This document shows, piece by piece, positions 12,644 through 20,132 of a DNA stretch of 20,908 nucleotides (positions within the stretch are counted from its first letter, which is position 1; each line of letters begins with the position of its first letter). The notes under the pieces are model-generated. The model did no database searches and had not been told where the DNA came from. It worked only from the letters and a program-made list of their open reading frames with translations. The stretch comes from a virus: positions 1 through 20,908 of IMG/VR virus record IMGVR_UViG_3300032011_002262; one strand, given 5' to 3'. Position numbers and translations under genes: made by a program.

Positions 12644-13063
12644 ATGAGTGATCAAGAGAATTACTTTAACATAAACTATCCAGGGTATTCACCCTTAGAA
12701 GTTACCTTAAACGACCCAGAAGACTTTCTGAAGGTTAGGGAAACTTTATCTCGAATCGGAGTTGCTTCAAAGAAAGAACAAGTACTTTATCAGTCATGTC
12801 ATATCCTCCATAAAAAAGGTAGATATTTTATTACGCACTTCAAAGAATTATTTGCTCTTGATGGAAAGGAAGCAGACTTTCAAGATAACGATTTACAAAG
12901 AAGAAATACTATTGCAAAGCTACTCCAGGATTGGGGACTTGTGAATATTATTTCTGAGGTAGAGGACTATGCTCCTTTAAGCCAAATAAAGATAATATCG
13001 TTCAAAGAGAAAGGTGAGTGGGATCTTATCCCCAAATACAACATTGGAAAGAAAGTTAAATAA
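12644..13063 (+). CDS. regA: RegA translational repressor
   Basis: A 139-aa RNA-binding protein that in T4 represses translation of many early mRNAs, including gp44, gp45 and its own, by binding near start codons. Residues 18-137 follow T4 RegA closely: DPEDFLKVRETLSRIGVA (24-41), VLYQSCHIL (47-55), LLQDWGL (93-99), FKEKGEWDLIPKYNIG (120-135). The 16 residues before this core (rich in Asn and Tyr) are an extension relative to the 122-aa T4 protein. The ribosome-binding site is poor (AGGA at 12628-12631, 12 bases away), and a different start cannot be excluded. Gene order gp44-gp62-regA is as in T4, despite the insertions upstream. Confidence 0.94.
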   Translation: MSDQENYFNINYPGYSPLEVTLNDPEDFLKVRETLSRIGVASKKEQVLYQSCHILHKKGRYFITHFKELFALDGKEADFQDNDLQRRNTIAKLLQDWGLVNIISEVEDYAPLSQIKIISFKEKGEWDLIPKYNIGKKVK

Positions 13064-14345
13064 AAACCAGATAGAAGCCCTCCAACTTATTAAAGACGAA
13101 CAGGACAATGTAGGTCCTGGCTTCTGCGTGCTTAAATGGTATCATTTAGAAATGCACTTAGGTACAGGTGAAAGTCATTCCTGTTATCATTGTCCTACAC
13201 AGAAAATTCCACTAGGAGCCGACTTACATAATACACCTCAAAAGATTGAAAAAAGAGCTGAGATGTTGCAAGGCAATAAACCTTCAGAGTGCTCTTATTG
13301 TTGGGAGGTAGAGGATCTTGGACTTATATCAGATAGGCAAACTCTTGCCGTTCAGTTTTTTAAACATAATAGAGATATAGTAAAAGAAGCAACTGATGCT
13401 GGAACAGGATATGTTTATCCTAAGTATTTAGAACTATCATTTACTAACAAATGCCAATTGGCATGTTCCTATTGTGGTCCTGTATTCAGTACAACATGGG
13501 AAAGAGAAATAGAGGAAAAAGGGCCTTACAATTTATCAATACCTTATAATAAAATAGAATCACCTCAGATAGAAAACTCTCCCTATGTATCTAAGTTTTG
13601 GAAATGGTTTCCACAGGCATATAAGCATTTATTTGTGCTTAGAGTTACAGGTGGTGAGCCTTTATTAGATAAGAACACATATAAGTTACTCCAATATGTA
13701 AAAGATAACCCAAGAAAAGGATTAACATTCCATTGCAATTCTAATCTTATGGTTTCAGAAAATAGAGTAAAAAAGTATATAGGTTTGGTTAAAGATATTC
13801 CTAATACAAAACTTTATGCTAGTATTGATTCATGGGGTAAACAGGCAGAGTATATTAGACATGGATTAGATACCTCACATTTTGAGGAAAATTTACACAG
13901 ATTACTAGGTAACGGAATATCAGTAGGAATAATGAATACATTTAATTTTTTATCTATTCATAATATAGAAGAGTTCATATTTAAAATGGCAGAACTTAAA
14001 AATACATATGGAGATTTAATTACAATAGACATGCCTTATATGACAAATCCAGAACACCTTTCAGCACAAATTTTAGATGATACTCATATAAGTATTATGG
14101 AGAACAGTTTAAAGACAATGGAAATGTATGATGTCTTTAGTACAGCAGAAATAGAAAAATATAGAAAGACAGTAGGCTGGATAAAGGCAAATAGATTTCA
14201 AGACTTAGAACTTCTAAAACATAGAAGAGATTTTTGGCACTTTGTATATGAACATGATAAAAGAAGAGGCACAGATTTTAAAGATGCCTTTCCAAATATA
14301 GGATTTAATAATGGACCCATTGAAAGCAGATTACTCGGATCATAA
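13014..14345 (+). CDS. Twitch-domain radical SAM protein
   Basis: A protein of up to 443 aa. The cluster motif CQLACSYC (Cys147, 151, 154; CX3CX2C) binds the 4Fe-4S cluster that cleaves S-adenosylmethionine, and VTGGEPLLD (211-219) is the SAM-binding GGE motif. Further cysteines before it (57, 60, 93, 96, in SCYHC and CSYCWEVED) are conserved in this phage and bacterial family, called twitch because the second cluster domain is short. The substrate is unknown. The start is uncertain: GTG 13014 has no well-spaced ribosome-binding site, and TTG 13044 is an alternative; both lie inside the end of regA, so coupling is likely. The last 35 bases can overlap a longer reading of the next gene. Confidence 0.87.
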   Translation: MSGILSPNTTLERKLNKNQIEALQLIKDEQDNVGPGFCVLKWYHLEMHLGTGESHSCYHCPTQKIPLGADLHNTPQKIEKRAEMLQGNKPSECSYCWEVEDLGLISDRQTLAVQFFKHNRDIVKEATDAGTGYVYPKYLELSFTNKCQLACSYCGPVFSTTWEREIEEKGPYNLSIPYNKIESPQIENSPYVSKFWKWFPQAYKHLFVLRVTGGEPLLDKNTYKLLQYVKDNPRKGLTFHCNSNLMVSENRVKKYIGLVKDIPNTKLYASIDSWGKQAEYIRHGLDTSHFEENLHRLLGNGISVGIMNTFNFLSIHNIEEFIFKMAELKNTYGDLITIDMPYMTNPEHLSAQILDDTHISIMENSLKTMEMYDVFSTAEIEKYRKTVGWIKANRFQDLELLKHRRDFWHFVYEHDKRRGTDFKDAFPNIGFNNGPIESRLLGS

Positions 14346-14370
14346 AGTTGGAGAATTCCGAGGGTTTATA

Positions 14371-15000
14371 ATGAATAACCCTACGGTCTTTACAATAGAC
14401 GATTTTCTCCCTAAACCTTTATTCGATTTAATACTTGAAGGTATTAGAGAAGGAGAGGATACATTTGATAGAGCTAGTGTAGTAGATGCAGAAACAGGAG
14501 AGTCCACTATACATAGGTTGAGAACAAATCAGTCAGCTCCCTTAGGTTATGCTAAATTACCAGCTGCTTGTGCCTTTAGAGATTTAGCAGCAGCAACTTT
14601 AAGATTACATTATACACAGGCAGAAGAACTATCAGTAATTAAATATGATTTGGGACAAGAATATGCTCCACATCATGATTGTTTTTCGCCAGAAAATTTA
14701 AAGATGAATCGTCCAGAGGCGGGTAATAGAATATTTACAGCTTTATTATATATGACTGATGTTACAGAAGGCGGACAAACAACATTTCCTCATTTAAATA
14801 TAGAAATAACACCTAAGGCAAATAGATGTATTTTCTTTAGTACAACACACACCGGAACAGATAAGTCTTTAGATCAAGCATTACACGGTTCAAGACCAGT
14901 TATTAGAGGCGAGAAGATTGCTATTAACTTATGGTTTAGAGCTAATGTATATAACTATGGCGAATACCAAAAAACCCTAGATGAGCAAGAAAAACAATAA
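14371..15000 (+). CDS. 2-oxoglutarate/Fe(II) oxygenase, prolyl 4-hydroxylase type
   Basis: A 209-aa oxygenase of the prolyl-4-hydroxylase alpha-subunit fold, which couples decarboxylation of 2-oxoglutarate to hydroxylation of a protein or small substrate. Iron ligands: His101 and Asp103 in HHD, and distal His172 in LHGSRPVIRGEK; Lys182 in that motif binds 2-oxoglutarate. GGQTTFPHL (134-142) is the characteristic core strand. ATG 14371 has GAGGG at 14360-14364; the in-frame ATG 14311 would add 20 residues and overlap the radical SAM gene. Marine T4-like phages often carry several such genes and their substrates are mostly unknown. The stop directly precedes the late promoter of hsp20. Confidence 0.92.
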   Translation: MNNPTVFTIDDFLPKPLFDLILEGIREGEDTFDRASVVDAETGESTIHRLRTNQSAPLGYAKLPAACAFRDLAAATLRLHYTQAEELSVIKYDLGQEYAPHHDCFSPENLKMNRPEAGNRIFTALLYMTDVTEGGQTTFPHLNIEITPKANRCIFFSTTHTGTDKSLDQALHGSRPVIRGEKIAINLWFRANVYNYGEYQKTLDEQEKQ

Positions 15001-15006
15001 AACTCT

Positions 15007-15014
15007 TATAAATA
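15007..15014 (+). promoter_or_regulatory. T4-type late promoter of hsp20 (TATAAATA)
   Basis: TATAAATA inside an 18-bp stretch (15000-15017) identical to 7975-7992. It begins a few bases after the oxygenase stop and lies 62 bp before the hsp20 ATG. Confidence 0.85.
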
Positions 15015-15017
15015 ATA

Positions 15018-15040
15018 GTGATACGCCGAAAGGGTATCAT
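15018..15040 (+). other. Hairpin in the hsp20 leader
   Basis: TGATAC (15019-15024) pairs with GTATCA (15034-15039). Inside, CC (15026-15027) pairs with GG (15032-15033) around a GAAA tetraloop, leaving one bulged G at 15025. The 8-bp stem would be near the 5' end of the late transcript and could stabilise the mRNA. It does not cover the ribosome-binding site at 15062-15067. Confidence 0.5.
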
Positions 15041-15075
15041 ATATTAACCTTGCTAACTAATAGGAGGAAACTAAA

Positions 15076-15525
15076 ATGGTAAGATTAAACACGACTAACT
15101 GGAACGATTTTGTTTCAGCATTCCCACAAATAGAAAGTAGACTAATTGGATTTGACAGAGTCTTTGACGCTGTTACCAGACTTCACACCGTTGAAGGAGG
15201 CCAATCTAACTCTTTCCCACCTTATAATATTAAAAAGCTAGACGCTGAGAATTATGAAATTCAAATTGCTCTTGCAGGATTCAGTAAAGATGAATTAGAT
15301 ATTGTTGTGGAAGACGGCAACCTTGTTGTCAAAGGTGAACAGAACCATACGCCTAAGGCGGAGTTCTTACATAAAGGAATTGCAGAACGCAATTTTACTA
15401 GAACATGGGCATTGGCTGATGAAGTTAAAGTCACAGGTTCTGAATTGAAGGATGGAGTTTTATCTATTTCACTGGTACATGAAATCCCAGAGGAAAAGAA
15501 ACCTACATCTATTGAAATTAAATAA
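15076..15525 (+). CDS. hsp20: Small heat shock protein, Hsp20 family
   Basis: A 149-aa IbpA-like holdase that keeps unfolding proteins soluble without ATP. The alpha-crystallin domain runs about 47-136, with FPPYNI (47-52), AGFSKDEL (67-74), FLHKGIAERNFTRTW (97-111, with the conserved Arg105) and LKDGVLSISL (124-133, the GVL motif). An I-P-E tail (IPEEKKPTSIEIK) follows, as in bacterial relatives. The strong AGGAGG site (15062-15067) and late promoter indicate abundant late production, consistent with a role in virion assembly, as proposed for Hsp20 of T4-like marine phages. Hsp20 next to the replication genes is typical of these phages. Confidence 0.95.
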   Translation: MVRLNTTNWNDFVSAFPQIESRLIGFDRVFDAVTRLHTVEGGQSNSFPPYNIKKLDAENYEIQIALAGFSKDELDIVVEDGNLVVKGEQNHTPKAEFLHKGIAERNFTRTWALADEVKVTGSELKDGVLSISLVHEIPEEKKPTSIEIK

Positions 15526-15543
15526 TTAAAAGGAGAAGGCGCT

Positions 15544-15903
15544 ATGGCCAACATACAAATCGTTAAACTTACAACAGGTGAAGACTTAATTGGAGATCTC
15601 GAAGAACTCGAAATGGAAAGTAGGCAGTTTTTACTTATAAACAAACCTGCTATTATTATGATCATGCCTCAACCTGGAAGTGAAACAGATTTTACTGTTG
15701 GGCTAGCGCCTTACGCTCCATTTGCAAAAGATCATAAAGTACCACTATTTCCAAATCATGTGGTATCTATTTACGACCCTGGTGAAGAAATGCTTAAAAC
15801 TTATAATGATAAGTTTGGTGTTAAAGAGTCAGGAATTATTAAACCAGACTTTGTTAATAAAAAAGTTTTAAATGAAGCAAAGAACAACCCTAAAGGAAAA
15901 TAA
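15544..15903 (+). CDS. Sm-like protein of marine-phage type
   Basis: A 119-aa protein. The first 90 residues are strand-rich with the Sm-like opening IVKLTTGEDLIGDLEE (5-20), then LLINKPAIIMIM (30-41), VGLAPYAPFAKDHKVPLF (52-69) and VVSIYDPGEEMLKTY (73-87). A crystal structure of an Sm-like protein of putative cyanophage origin is known, and this pattern resembles what I recall of it. Sm/Hfq proteins form rings that bind RNA, so an RNA-related role is inferred. The AAGGAG site at 15530-15535 is good. It overlaps the nuclease gene by one base (TAATG) and follows hsp20 by 18 bp. Confidence 0.7.
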   Translation: MANIQIVKLTTGEDLIGDLEELEMESRQFLLINKPAIIMIMPQPGSETDFTVGLAPYAPFAKDHKVPLFPNHVVSIYDPGEEMLKTYNDKFGVKESGIIKPDFVNKKVLNEAKNNPKGK

Positions 15904-16304
15904 TGTATCAATATAGAATAAACATACACAAAATTATAGATGGAGATACTGTAGATGTGGATATCGACTTGGGCTTCGGAGTATGGCTTAAAAAACAAAG
16001 GATCAGGTTATATGGTATCGACACACCGGAAAGTAGAACCCGTGACCTCGACGAAAAACGATATGGACTCATGGCGAAGAAGTTCCTCACAGAACAGATA
16101 CAAGATGGAGCTATACTCAAAACGAGGCTCGATAAAAAAGGTAAGTATGGAAGGATACTTGGTGAATTTCTTAGTTTAGATGGTAATACAAATATCAATG
16201 AACTAATGATTCACAAACATCATGCCGTTTCCTATCACGGCGCAAGTAAAGCAGATATTGCTGAAGGACACTTGAAAAATAGGACCAGAGTTAAAGAAAT
16301 CTAG
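15903..16304 (+). CDS. Staphylococcal-nuclease-like (thermonuclease) enzyme
   Basis: A 133-aa calcium-dependent nuclease fold. DGDTVDVDID (13-22) carries the metal-binding Asp residues, RLYGIDTPES (35-44) supplies catalytic Arg35 and Glu43, and KYGRILGEF (81-89) supplies Arg84, equivalent to the second catalytic Arg. NINELMIHKHHAVSY (97-111) matches the C-terminal helix-strand of the family. Unlike secreted SNase it has no signal peptide, so it should act in the cytoplasm, for example on host DNA or RNA. It is the last gene before the polymerase promoter and overlaps the Sm-like gene by one base. Confidence 0.93.
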   Translation: MYQYRINIHKIIDGDTVDVDIDLGFGVWLKKQRIRLYGIDTPESRTRDLDEKRYGLMAKKFLTEQIQDGAILKTRLDKKGKYGRILGEFLSLDGNTNINELMIHKHHAVSYHGASKADIAEGHLKNRTRVKEI

Positions 16305-16333
16305 TTGACATTAAGTACGAAAGAGTGCATAAT
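16305..16333 (+). promoter_or_regulatory. Sigma70-type promoter of DNA polymerase
   Basis: Consensus TTGACA (16305-16310), a 17-bp spacer and CATAAT (16328-16333). The bases before the -10 are again AGAGTG, as in the two duplicated promoters, although the rest of the spacer differs. The predicted start near 16340 is 20 bp before the ATG, with AAGG at 16349-16352. Confidence 0.85.
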
Positions 16334-16359
16334 GTCTATATTATGTTTAAGGTGTTGTT

Positions 16360-18855
16360 ATGAATTTTTATACTTATGCGAGGCATTACGGAGATAAGAT
16401 ACTTGTCCGTGGTGTTAAGAATGGACAAAGGTACAAAGCGAGACATGACTTTAGACCTACTCTATTCGTTCCATCAGAAAAACAATCAGATTATAAAACT
16501 ATTTACGGCGAACAAGTTTCGCCTATACAGTTTGAAACGAATAAGGAGGCAACTGCCTTCTTTGACAGATATAAGGATGTTTCTAACTTTCCTATATTTG
16601 GACAAAACTACTACGCCTATCAATACATAACCGAGAAATTTCCCGGTACTGTTGAATGGGATGCTAGTAAAATGGCAATCTACTCTATAGATATTGAAAC
16701 AACATCTGAAGGTGGATTTCCTAATGTAGACTCTCCGAGCGAGAAGGTACTCGTTATTACTTTACAAAATAACAGCACCAAGAAAATAACAACCTTCGGA
16801 CTCGGGGAGTTTACTCCTTCTAAAGAAACAGAACATTTAGATGTGGAGTGGATAGGCTGTAATGATGAATATACATTACTTAAAACATTCCTTGAATGGT
16901 GGGAAGAAAACTGTCCTGATGTTATTACAGGTTGGAACTCTAATCTGTTTGATATGCCATATCTTATTACAAGAACAGAAAGAATATTAGGTGAGGGTGA
17001 ACATAAAAAATTCTCTCCTTTTGGATTAGTTAACAAACGACCTATTAGGTTTGCTAATCGTGAGATGACAGCATTTGAAATTACAGGTGTTGCACAATTA
17101 GATTATTTAGATCTATATAAGAAGTTTACTTATGTTACTCGAGAGTCTTACAAACTAGATTTTATTGCAGAAACAGAACTAGGTAAAAACAAACTAGAGT
17201 CTGGTTTTGACACATTTAAAGAATTCTATGACAACGACTGGAACAGGTTTGTTGAATACAATATTATTGATACAGTTATTGTTGACGAACTAGAAGACAA
17301 GATGCAACTTATACAGTTAGCTCTTACAATGGCATACGATGCTAAATGTAACTTTGGAGATGTGTTCTCCCCTGTTAGAATCTGGGACTCTTTAATTTAC
17401 AATTATCTCTGGGAAAGGAAGATTGTTGTAGGACAAGGTGGTGGTAGAAAAGACAGACAAATTGAAGGTGCTTATGTACAAGAACCTGTCCCTGGTAGTT
17501 ATGAATGGGTATCTAGTTTCGATGCTACAAGTCTATATCCTTCAATTATTATGCAGTACAATATGAGTCCTGAAACTATTGTTCCAGGCTTTAATTATGA
17601 TGTGAAAGTAGACGATCAACTAGATAGATATAAACTAGATAAACTAGTTGAAAAGAACTATGCTATGGCTGGTAATGGCTCTTGTTATACCCGTGAAAAG
17701 AAAGGCTTTATGCCTGAACTAGTACAAACATTCTTTAATGATAGATTAAGATATAAGAAGTTGATGCAGGAGTCTCAGAAGAAGTTCCAGGAGACAGGTG
17801 CTAAAGTTTATCAGAATGAGATTGCTAAATACAACAATTTTCAGATGGCTCGTAAGATCCAATTAAACAGTTTATATGGTGCCATGGCAAACCAGTACTT
17901 TAGATTCTATGATGATAGGATTGCAGAAGGTATTACAATGTCAGGACAATTAGTTATTCGAGATACTGCTAAGGCTTTAGATAAGTATATGAATAAAGTA
18001 TGTGGCACAGAAGATAAAGTGTATTCCTTTTATAGTGATACTGACTCTTGTTATGTTACATGCCAGAAAATGGTAGATGAATTTTTCCCTAACAAGGAAA
18101 CAGATAAGGTTGTAGGTTTGTTAGATCAAATTGCTACAGACAAAATAGAACCTGCTATTGCTCAGGCAATGGCTAGTTTGGCTAAGTATACAAATGCTTA
18201 TGAAAATAGAATAGATTTTAAGCGTGAGGTTATCGCAGACAAAGGTGTATTTGTTGCTAAGAAAAGATATGCCTTAAATGTTTTAGATGATGAAGGACTA
18301 AGACTAAAAGATCCTAAGTTGAAAGTTATGGGTTTAGAAATTGTAAGGTCCTCGACTCCAGCTCCTATTCGTGATAGTTTGAAAGAGGCAGTTCGTTTGG
18401 TATTGACTAGTGATGAAGAACACTTACAAACATATATTGCTGAGGCACAGAAACATTTTAAAACATTATCTGTAGAAGAAATTGCCTTCCCTCGAGGTTG
18501 TAACAATTTACAAAAATACACATCTACAGCAGACATTTATCAGAAAGGCACACCTATACATGTTCGTGGTTCTTTACTGTATAATAAGCTCTTAAAAGAT
18601 CAAAGTTTGAACCTTAAGTATGAGAAAATACAAGAAGGCGACAAGATTAAGTTCCTTTATTTAAAGGAGCCTAATAGTTTACATGAAAATACTATTGCCT
18701 TTGTAACTAAACTTCCTAAGGAGTTTGGTGTGAACAAGTATGTAGATTATGATTTAATATTTCAGAAAGCATTTATTGATCCTTTAGAAAATATATTGAA
18801 ACCTTTAGGATGGAATACAGAGCCACAAGCTACACTAGAGGATTTATTTGGATAA
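16360..18855 (+). CDS. 43: DNA polymerase, family B (gp43)
   Basis: An 831-aa replicative polymerase with proofreading (T4 gp43 is 898 aa). Exonuclease motifs: Exo I SIDIETT (Asp111, Glu113), Exo II GWNSNLFD (191-198, Asp198), Exo III YNIID (Tyr300, Asp304). Polymerase motifs: A DATSLYPS (388-395), B KIQLNSLYG (499-507), C YSDTDS (558-563, Asp560 and Asp562), then KKRYAL. The C-terminus, ATLEDLFG, looks like the short hydrophobic tail that binds the gp45 clamp. No intron or split is present. It has its own promoter and ends in a TAATG overlap with a small gene. Confidence 0.97.
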   Translation: MNFYTYARHYGDKILVRGVKNGQRYKARHDFRPTLFVPSEKQSDYKTIYGEQVSPIQFETNKEATAFFDRYKDVSNFPIFGQNYYAYQYITEKFPGTVEWDASKMAIYSIDIETTSEGGFPNVDSPSEKVLVITLQNNSTKKITTFGLGEFTPSKETEHLDVEWIGCNDEYTLLKTFLEWWEENCPDVITGWNSNLFDMPYLITRTERILGEGEHKKFSPFGLVNKRPIRFANREMTAFEITGVAQLDYLDLYKKFTYVTRESYKLDFIAETELGKNKLESGFDTFKEFYDNDWNRFVEYNIIDTVIVDELEDKMQLIQLALTMAYDAKCNFGDVFSPVRIWDSLIYNYLWERKIVVGQGGGRKDRQIEGAYVQEPVPGSYEWVSSFDATSLYPSIIMQYNMSPETIVPGFNYDVKVDDQLDRYKLDKLVEKNYAMAGNGSCYTREKKGFMPELVQTFFNDRLRYKKLMQESQKKFQETGAKVYQNEIAKYNNFQMARKIQLNSLYGAMANQYFRFYDDRIAEGITMSGQLVIRDTAKALDKYMNKVCGTEDKVYSFYSDTDSCYVTCQKMVDEFFPNKETDKVVGLLDQIATDKIEPAIAQAMASLAKYTNAYENRIDFKREVIADKGVFVAKKRYALNVLDDEGLRLKDPKLKVMGLEIVRSSTPAPIRDSLKEAVRLVLTSDEEHLQTYIAEAQKHFKTLSVEEIAFPRGCNNLQKYTSTADIYQKGTPIHVRGSLLYNKLLKDQSLNLKYEKIQEGDKIKFLYLKEPNSLHENTIAFVTKLPKEFGVNKYVDYDLIFQKAFIDPLENILKPLGWNTEPQATLEDLFG

Positions 18856-18974
18856 TGGATATTATGGCAGGCTGGGCAATGTTTGGAGTATTAATAGTTT
18901 CTAATACCATGATGTATGTATTAATAGATGGTTTTTTTAAAGGAGATATTGACGGAGTAAAATATGAAAAATAA
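18855..18974 (+). CDS. 39-aa membrane peptide
   Basis: ATG 18855 overlaps the gp43 stop by one base. The product has one hydrophobic helix (about 4-25, AGWAMFGVLIVSNTMMYVLI) followed by a polar tail (DGFFKGDIDGVKYEK). It overlaps the next small gene by 11 bp. Function is unknown. Confidence 0.6.
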   Translation: MDIMAGWAMFGVLIVSNTMMYVLIDGFFKGDIDGVKYEK

Positions 18975-19134
18975 AGATGAGAGAGATAGCCACTTCATGT
19001 ATAGTATATGGAAAAGTGGTTTCAGATGTGGTGGTTGTGTGATACCATTTGTTATTAACGAGCCATGGGCATGGCAAGTATTTTTAGCAGCTTTTTTTGT
19101 TGCAGAGATACTAGGAATTATTGAGGAGTTATAA
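18964..19134 (+). CDS. 56-aa membrane protein with Cys pair
   Basis: ATG 18964 has GGAG at 18954-18957. The N-terminal half is charged, then FRCGGCVIPFVINEPWAWQV contains a C-x-x-C pair (Cys22, Cys25), and a hydrophobic helix (about 38-53) ends in acidic GIIEEL. The C-x-x-C could bind a metal or take part in redox chemistry, but in so short a protein this is speculative. Confidence 0.6.
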   Translation: MKNKDERDSHFMYSIWKSGFRCGGCVIPFVINEPWAWQVFLAAFFVAEILGIIEEL

Positions 19135-19322
19135 TGGGAACTCATGCTTGGAGAAAGAAAGGCGTAAAAGCTAGAAGGGAAGGTGCTTTAGAAAGACTTA
19201 AAGCATCTAAATTTACACCAAAAATTGTGCAAGGAAAGGAACGCAATGAAAAGAACTGGACAAAGAAGAAGGAAGAACAAATCGCGACACTTGAATCCAG
19301 AATTACAGGGGCATACAATTAA
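19134..19322 (+). CDS. 62-aa basic protein, unknown function
   Basis: ATG 19134 overlaps the previous stop by one base. The product is highly basic at the start (GTHAWRKKGVKARREGALERLKAS is split by helix-forming residues) and ends in a helix with KKKEEQIATLESRI. It resembles short hypothetical proteins of T4-like cyanophages as far as I recall. It may bind nucleic acid. Confidence 0.6.
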   Translation: MGTHAWRKKGVKARREGALERLKASKFTPKIVQGKERNEKNWTKKKEEQIATLESRITGAYN

Positions 19323-19416
19323 GTTTCAGAAAAAGAAACTTGAAGATCAAGAAAAAGAGATTGAAGAGCAATGGAAAAGAATACAAAAATTGCAATCATT
19401 GGATACGGATTCGTAG
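19246..19416 (+). CDS. 56-aa charged coiled-coil-like protein
   Basis: ATG 19246 has AAAGGA at 19235-19240. The product begins MKRTGQRRRKNKSRHLN and continues into a Lys/Glu heptad-like helix (about 30-50). It overlaps the preceding gene by 77 bp and the next by 46 bp, which is unusual even here. The good ribosome-binding site and its role in bridging the gap support it, but it could be spurious. Confidence 0.42.
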   Translation: MKRTGQRRRKNKSRHLNPELQGHTIKFQKKKLEDQEKEIEEQWKRIQKLQSLDTDS

Positions 19417-20132
19417 GTAAAGCTACAGAATATCTTCTAAAGGAAAAATTTGAAGAACCTTTAGATGTTTATATTCAAGATCCTGACTTAGGATATACAG
19501 TAGATAATTGGGCAGAAATAGATTACGCATTTATTTGTGTTCCAACTAACCTAAAGAACGGATCTTTAGACACTTCTATTATAGATAAGATACTATCAGA
19601 ACTTTATATAGGAGTACAACCTATTATTAGGAGTACAATAGGTCCTGATCAAGCTGTTCAATATGCTAATAGAGGATTGATTATAATGCCAGAATTCTTG
19701 AGAGAGAAACATTGGAAGGAAGATGTTGATGATGAAAACATTGATCTTTTAATTGGTTGTTATAACTGTGATCCTTTTATAGATTTAATGTCCAGAGGAA
19801 ATAAATTTGTAAAACAAGTTACACCTGTACAGGCAAGTGCAATAAAAATGCTTAGAAATGCTGCACTGGCAGTTAAAGTAGGATTAGCAAATGACTTCAA
19901 AGCAATCTGTGATGTTTATGATACTGACTATCAAGTAATACAGGATTTTTTAGAAGAGGATGCTAACTTAGGAGGAACACATTGGGCTGTTCCTGGTCCT
20001 GATGGACTACATGGTTTTGGTGGAACTTGTTTACCAAAAGATTTGACACATGCTTCTTCGCTGTGCTACAATACAAATAACATAATGAAAACAGCTTTGG
20101 AAGCTAATAAAAGTAGGAGAAATAATGAGTAA
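19371..20132 (+). CDS. Short nucleotide-sugar (UDP-glucose-type) dehydrogenase
   Basis: A 253-aa protein of the UDP-glucose/GDP-mannose dehydrogenase family, which oxidises the C6 hydroxyl of a sugar nucleotide to a uronate with two NAD+. The Rossmann motif GYGFVG (11-16), CVPTN (56-60), STIGP (88-92), MPEFLREKHW (106-115), the helix with Lys159 and Asn163, and the catalytic GFGGTCLPKD (Cys220, Lys223, Asp224) are all present. The C-terminal UDP-binding domain (about 120-150 residues in full-length enzymes) is missing; the gene stops cleanly 30 residues after the active-site loop, with no frameshift remnant. Short forms are known in marine phages. It could modify host or virion sugars, or act with a host subunit. 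It overlaps uvsX by 8 bp. Confidence 0.88.
   Translation: MEKNTKIAIIGYGFVGKATEYLLKEKFEEPLDVYIQDPDLGYTVDNWAEIDYAFICVPTNLKNGSLDTSIIDKILSELYIGVQPIIRSTIGPDQAVQYANRGLIIMPEFLREKHWKEDVDDENIDLLIGCYNCDPFIDLMSRGNKFVKQVTPVQASAIKMLRNAALAVKVGLANDFKAICDVYDTDYQVIQDFLEEDANLGGTHWAVPGPDGLHGFGGTCLPKDLTHASSLCYNTNNIMKTALEANKSRRNNE

Noticed and set aside
15041-15075. RNA thermometer controlling hsp20
   Set aside because: The hairpin does not cover the AGGAGG site, and I see only a 3-base complement (CCT) to it nearby.
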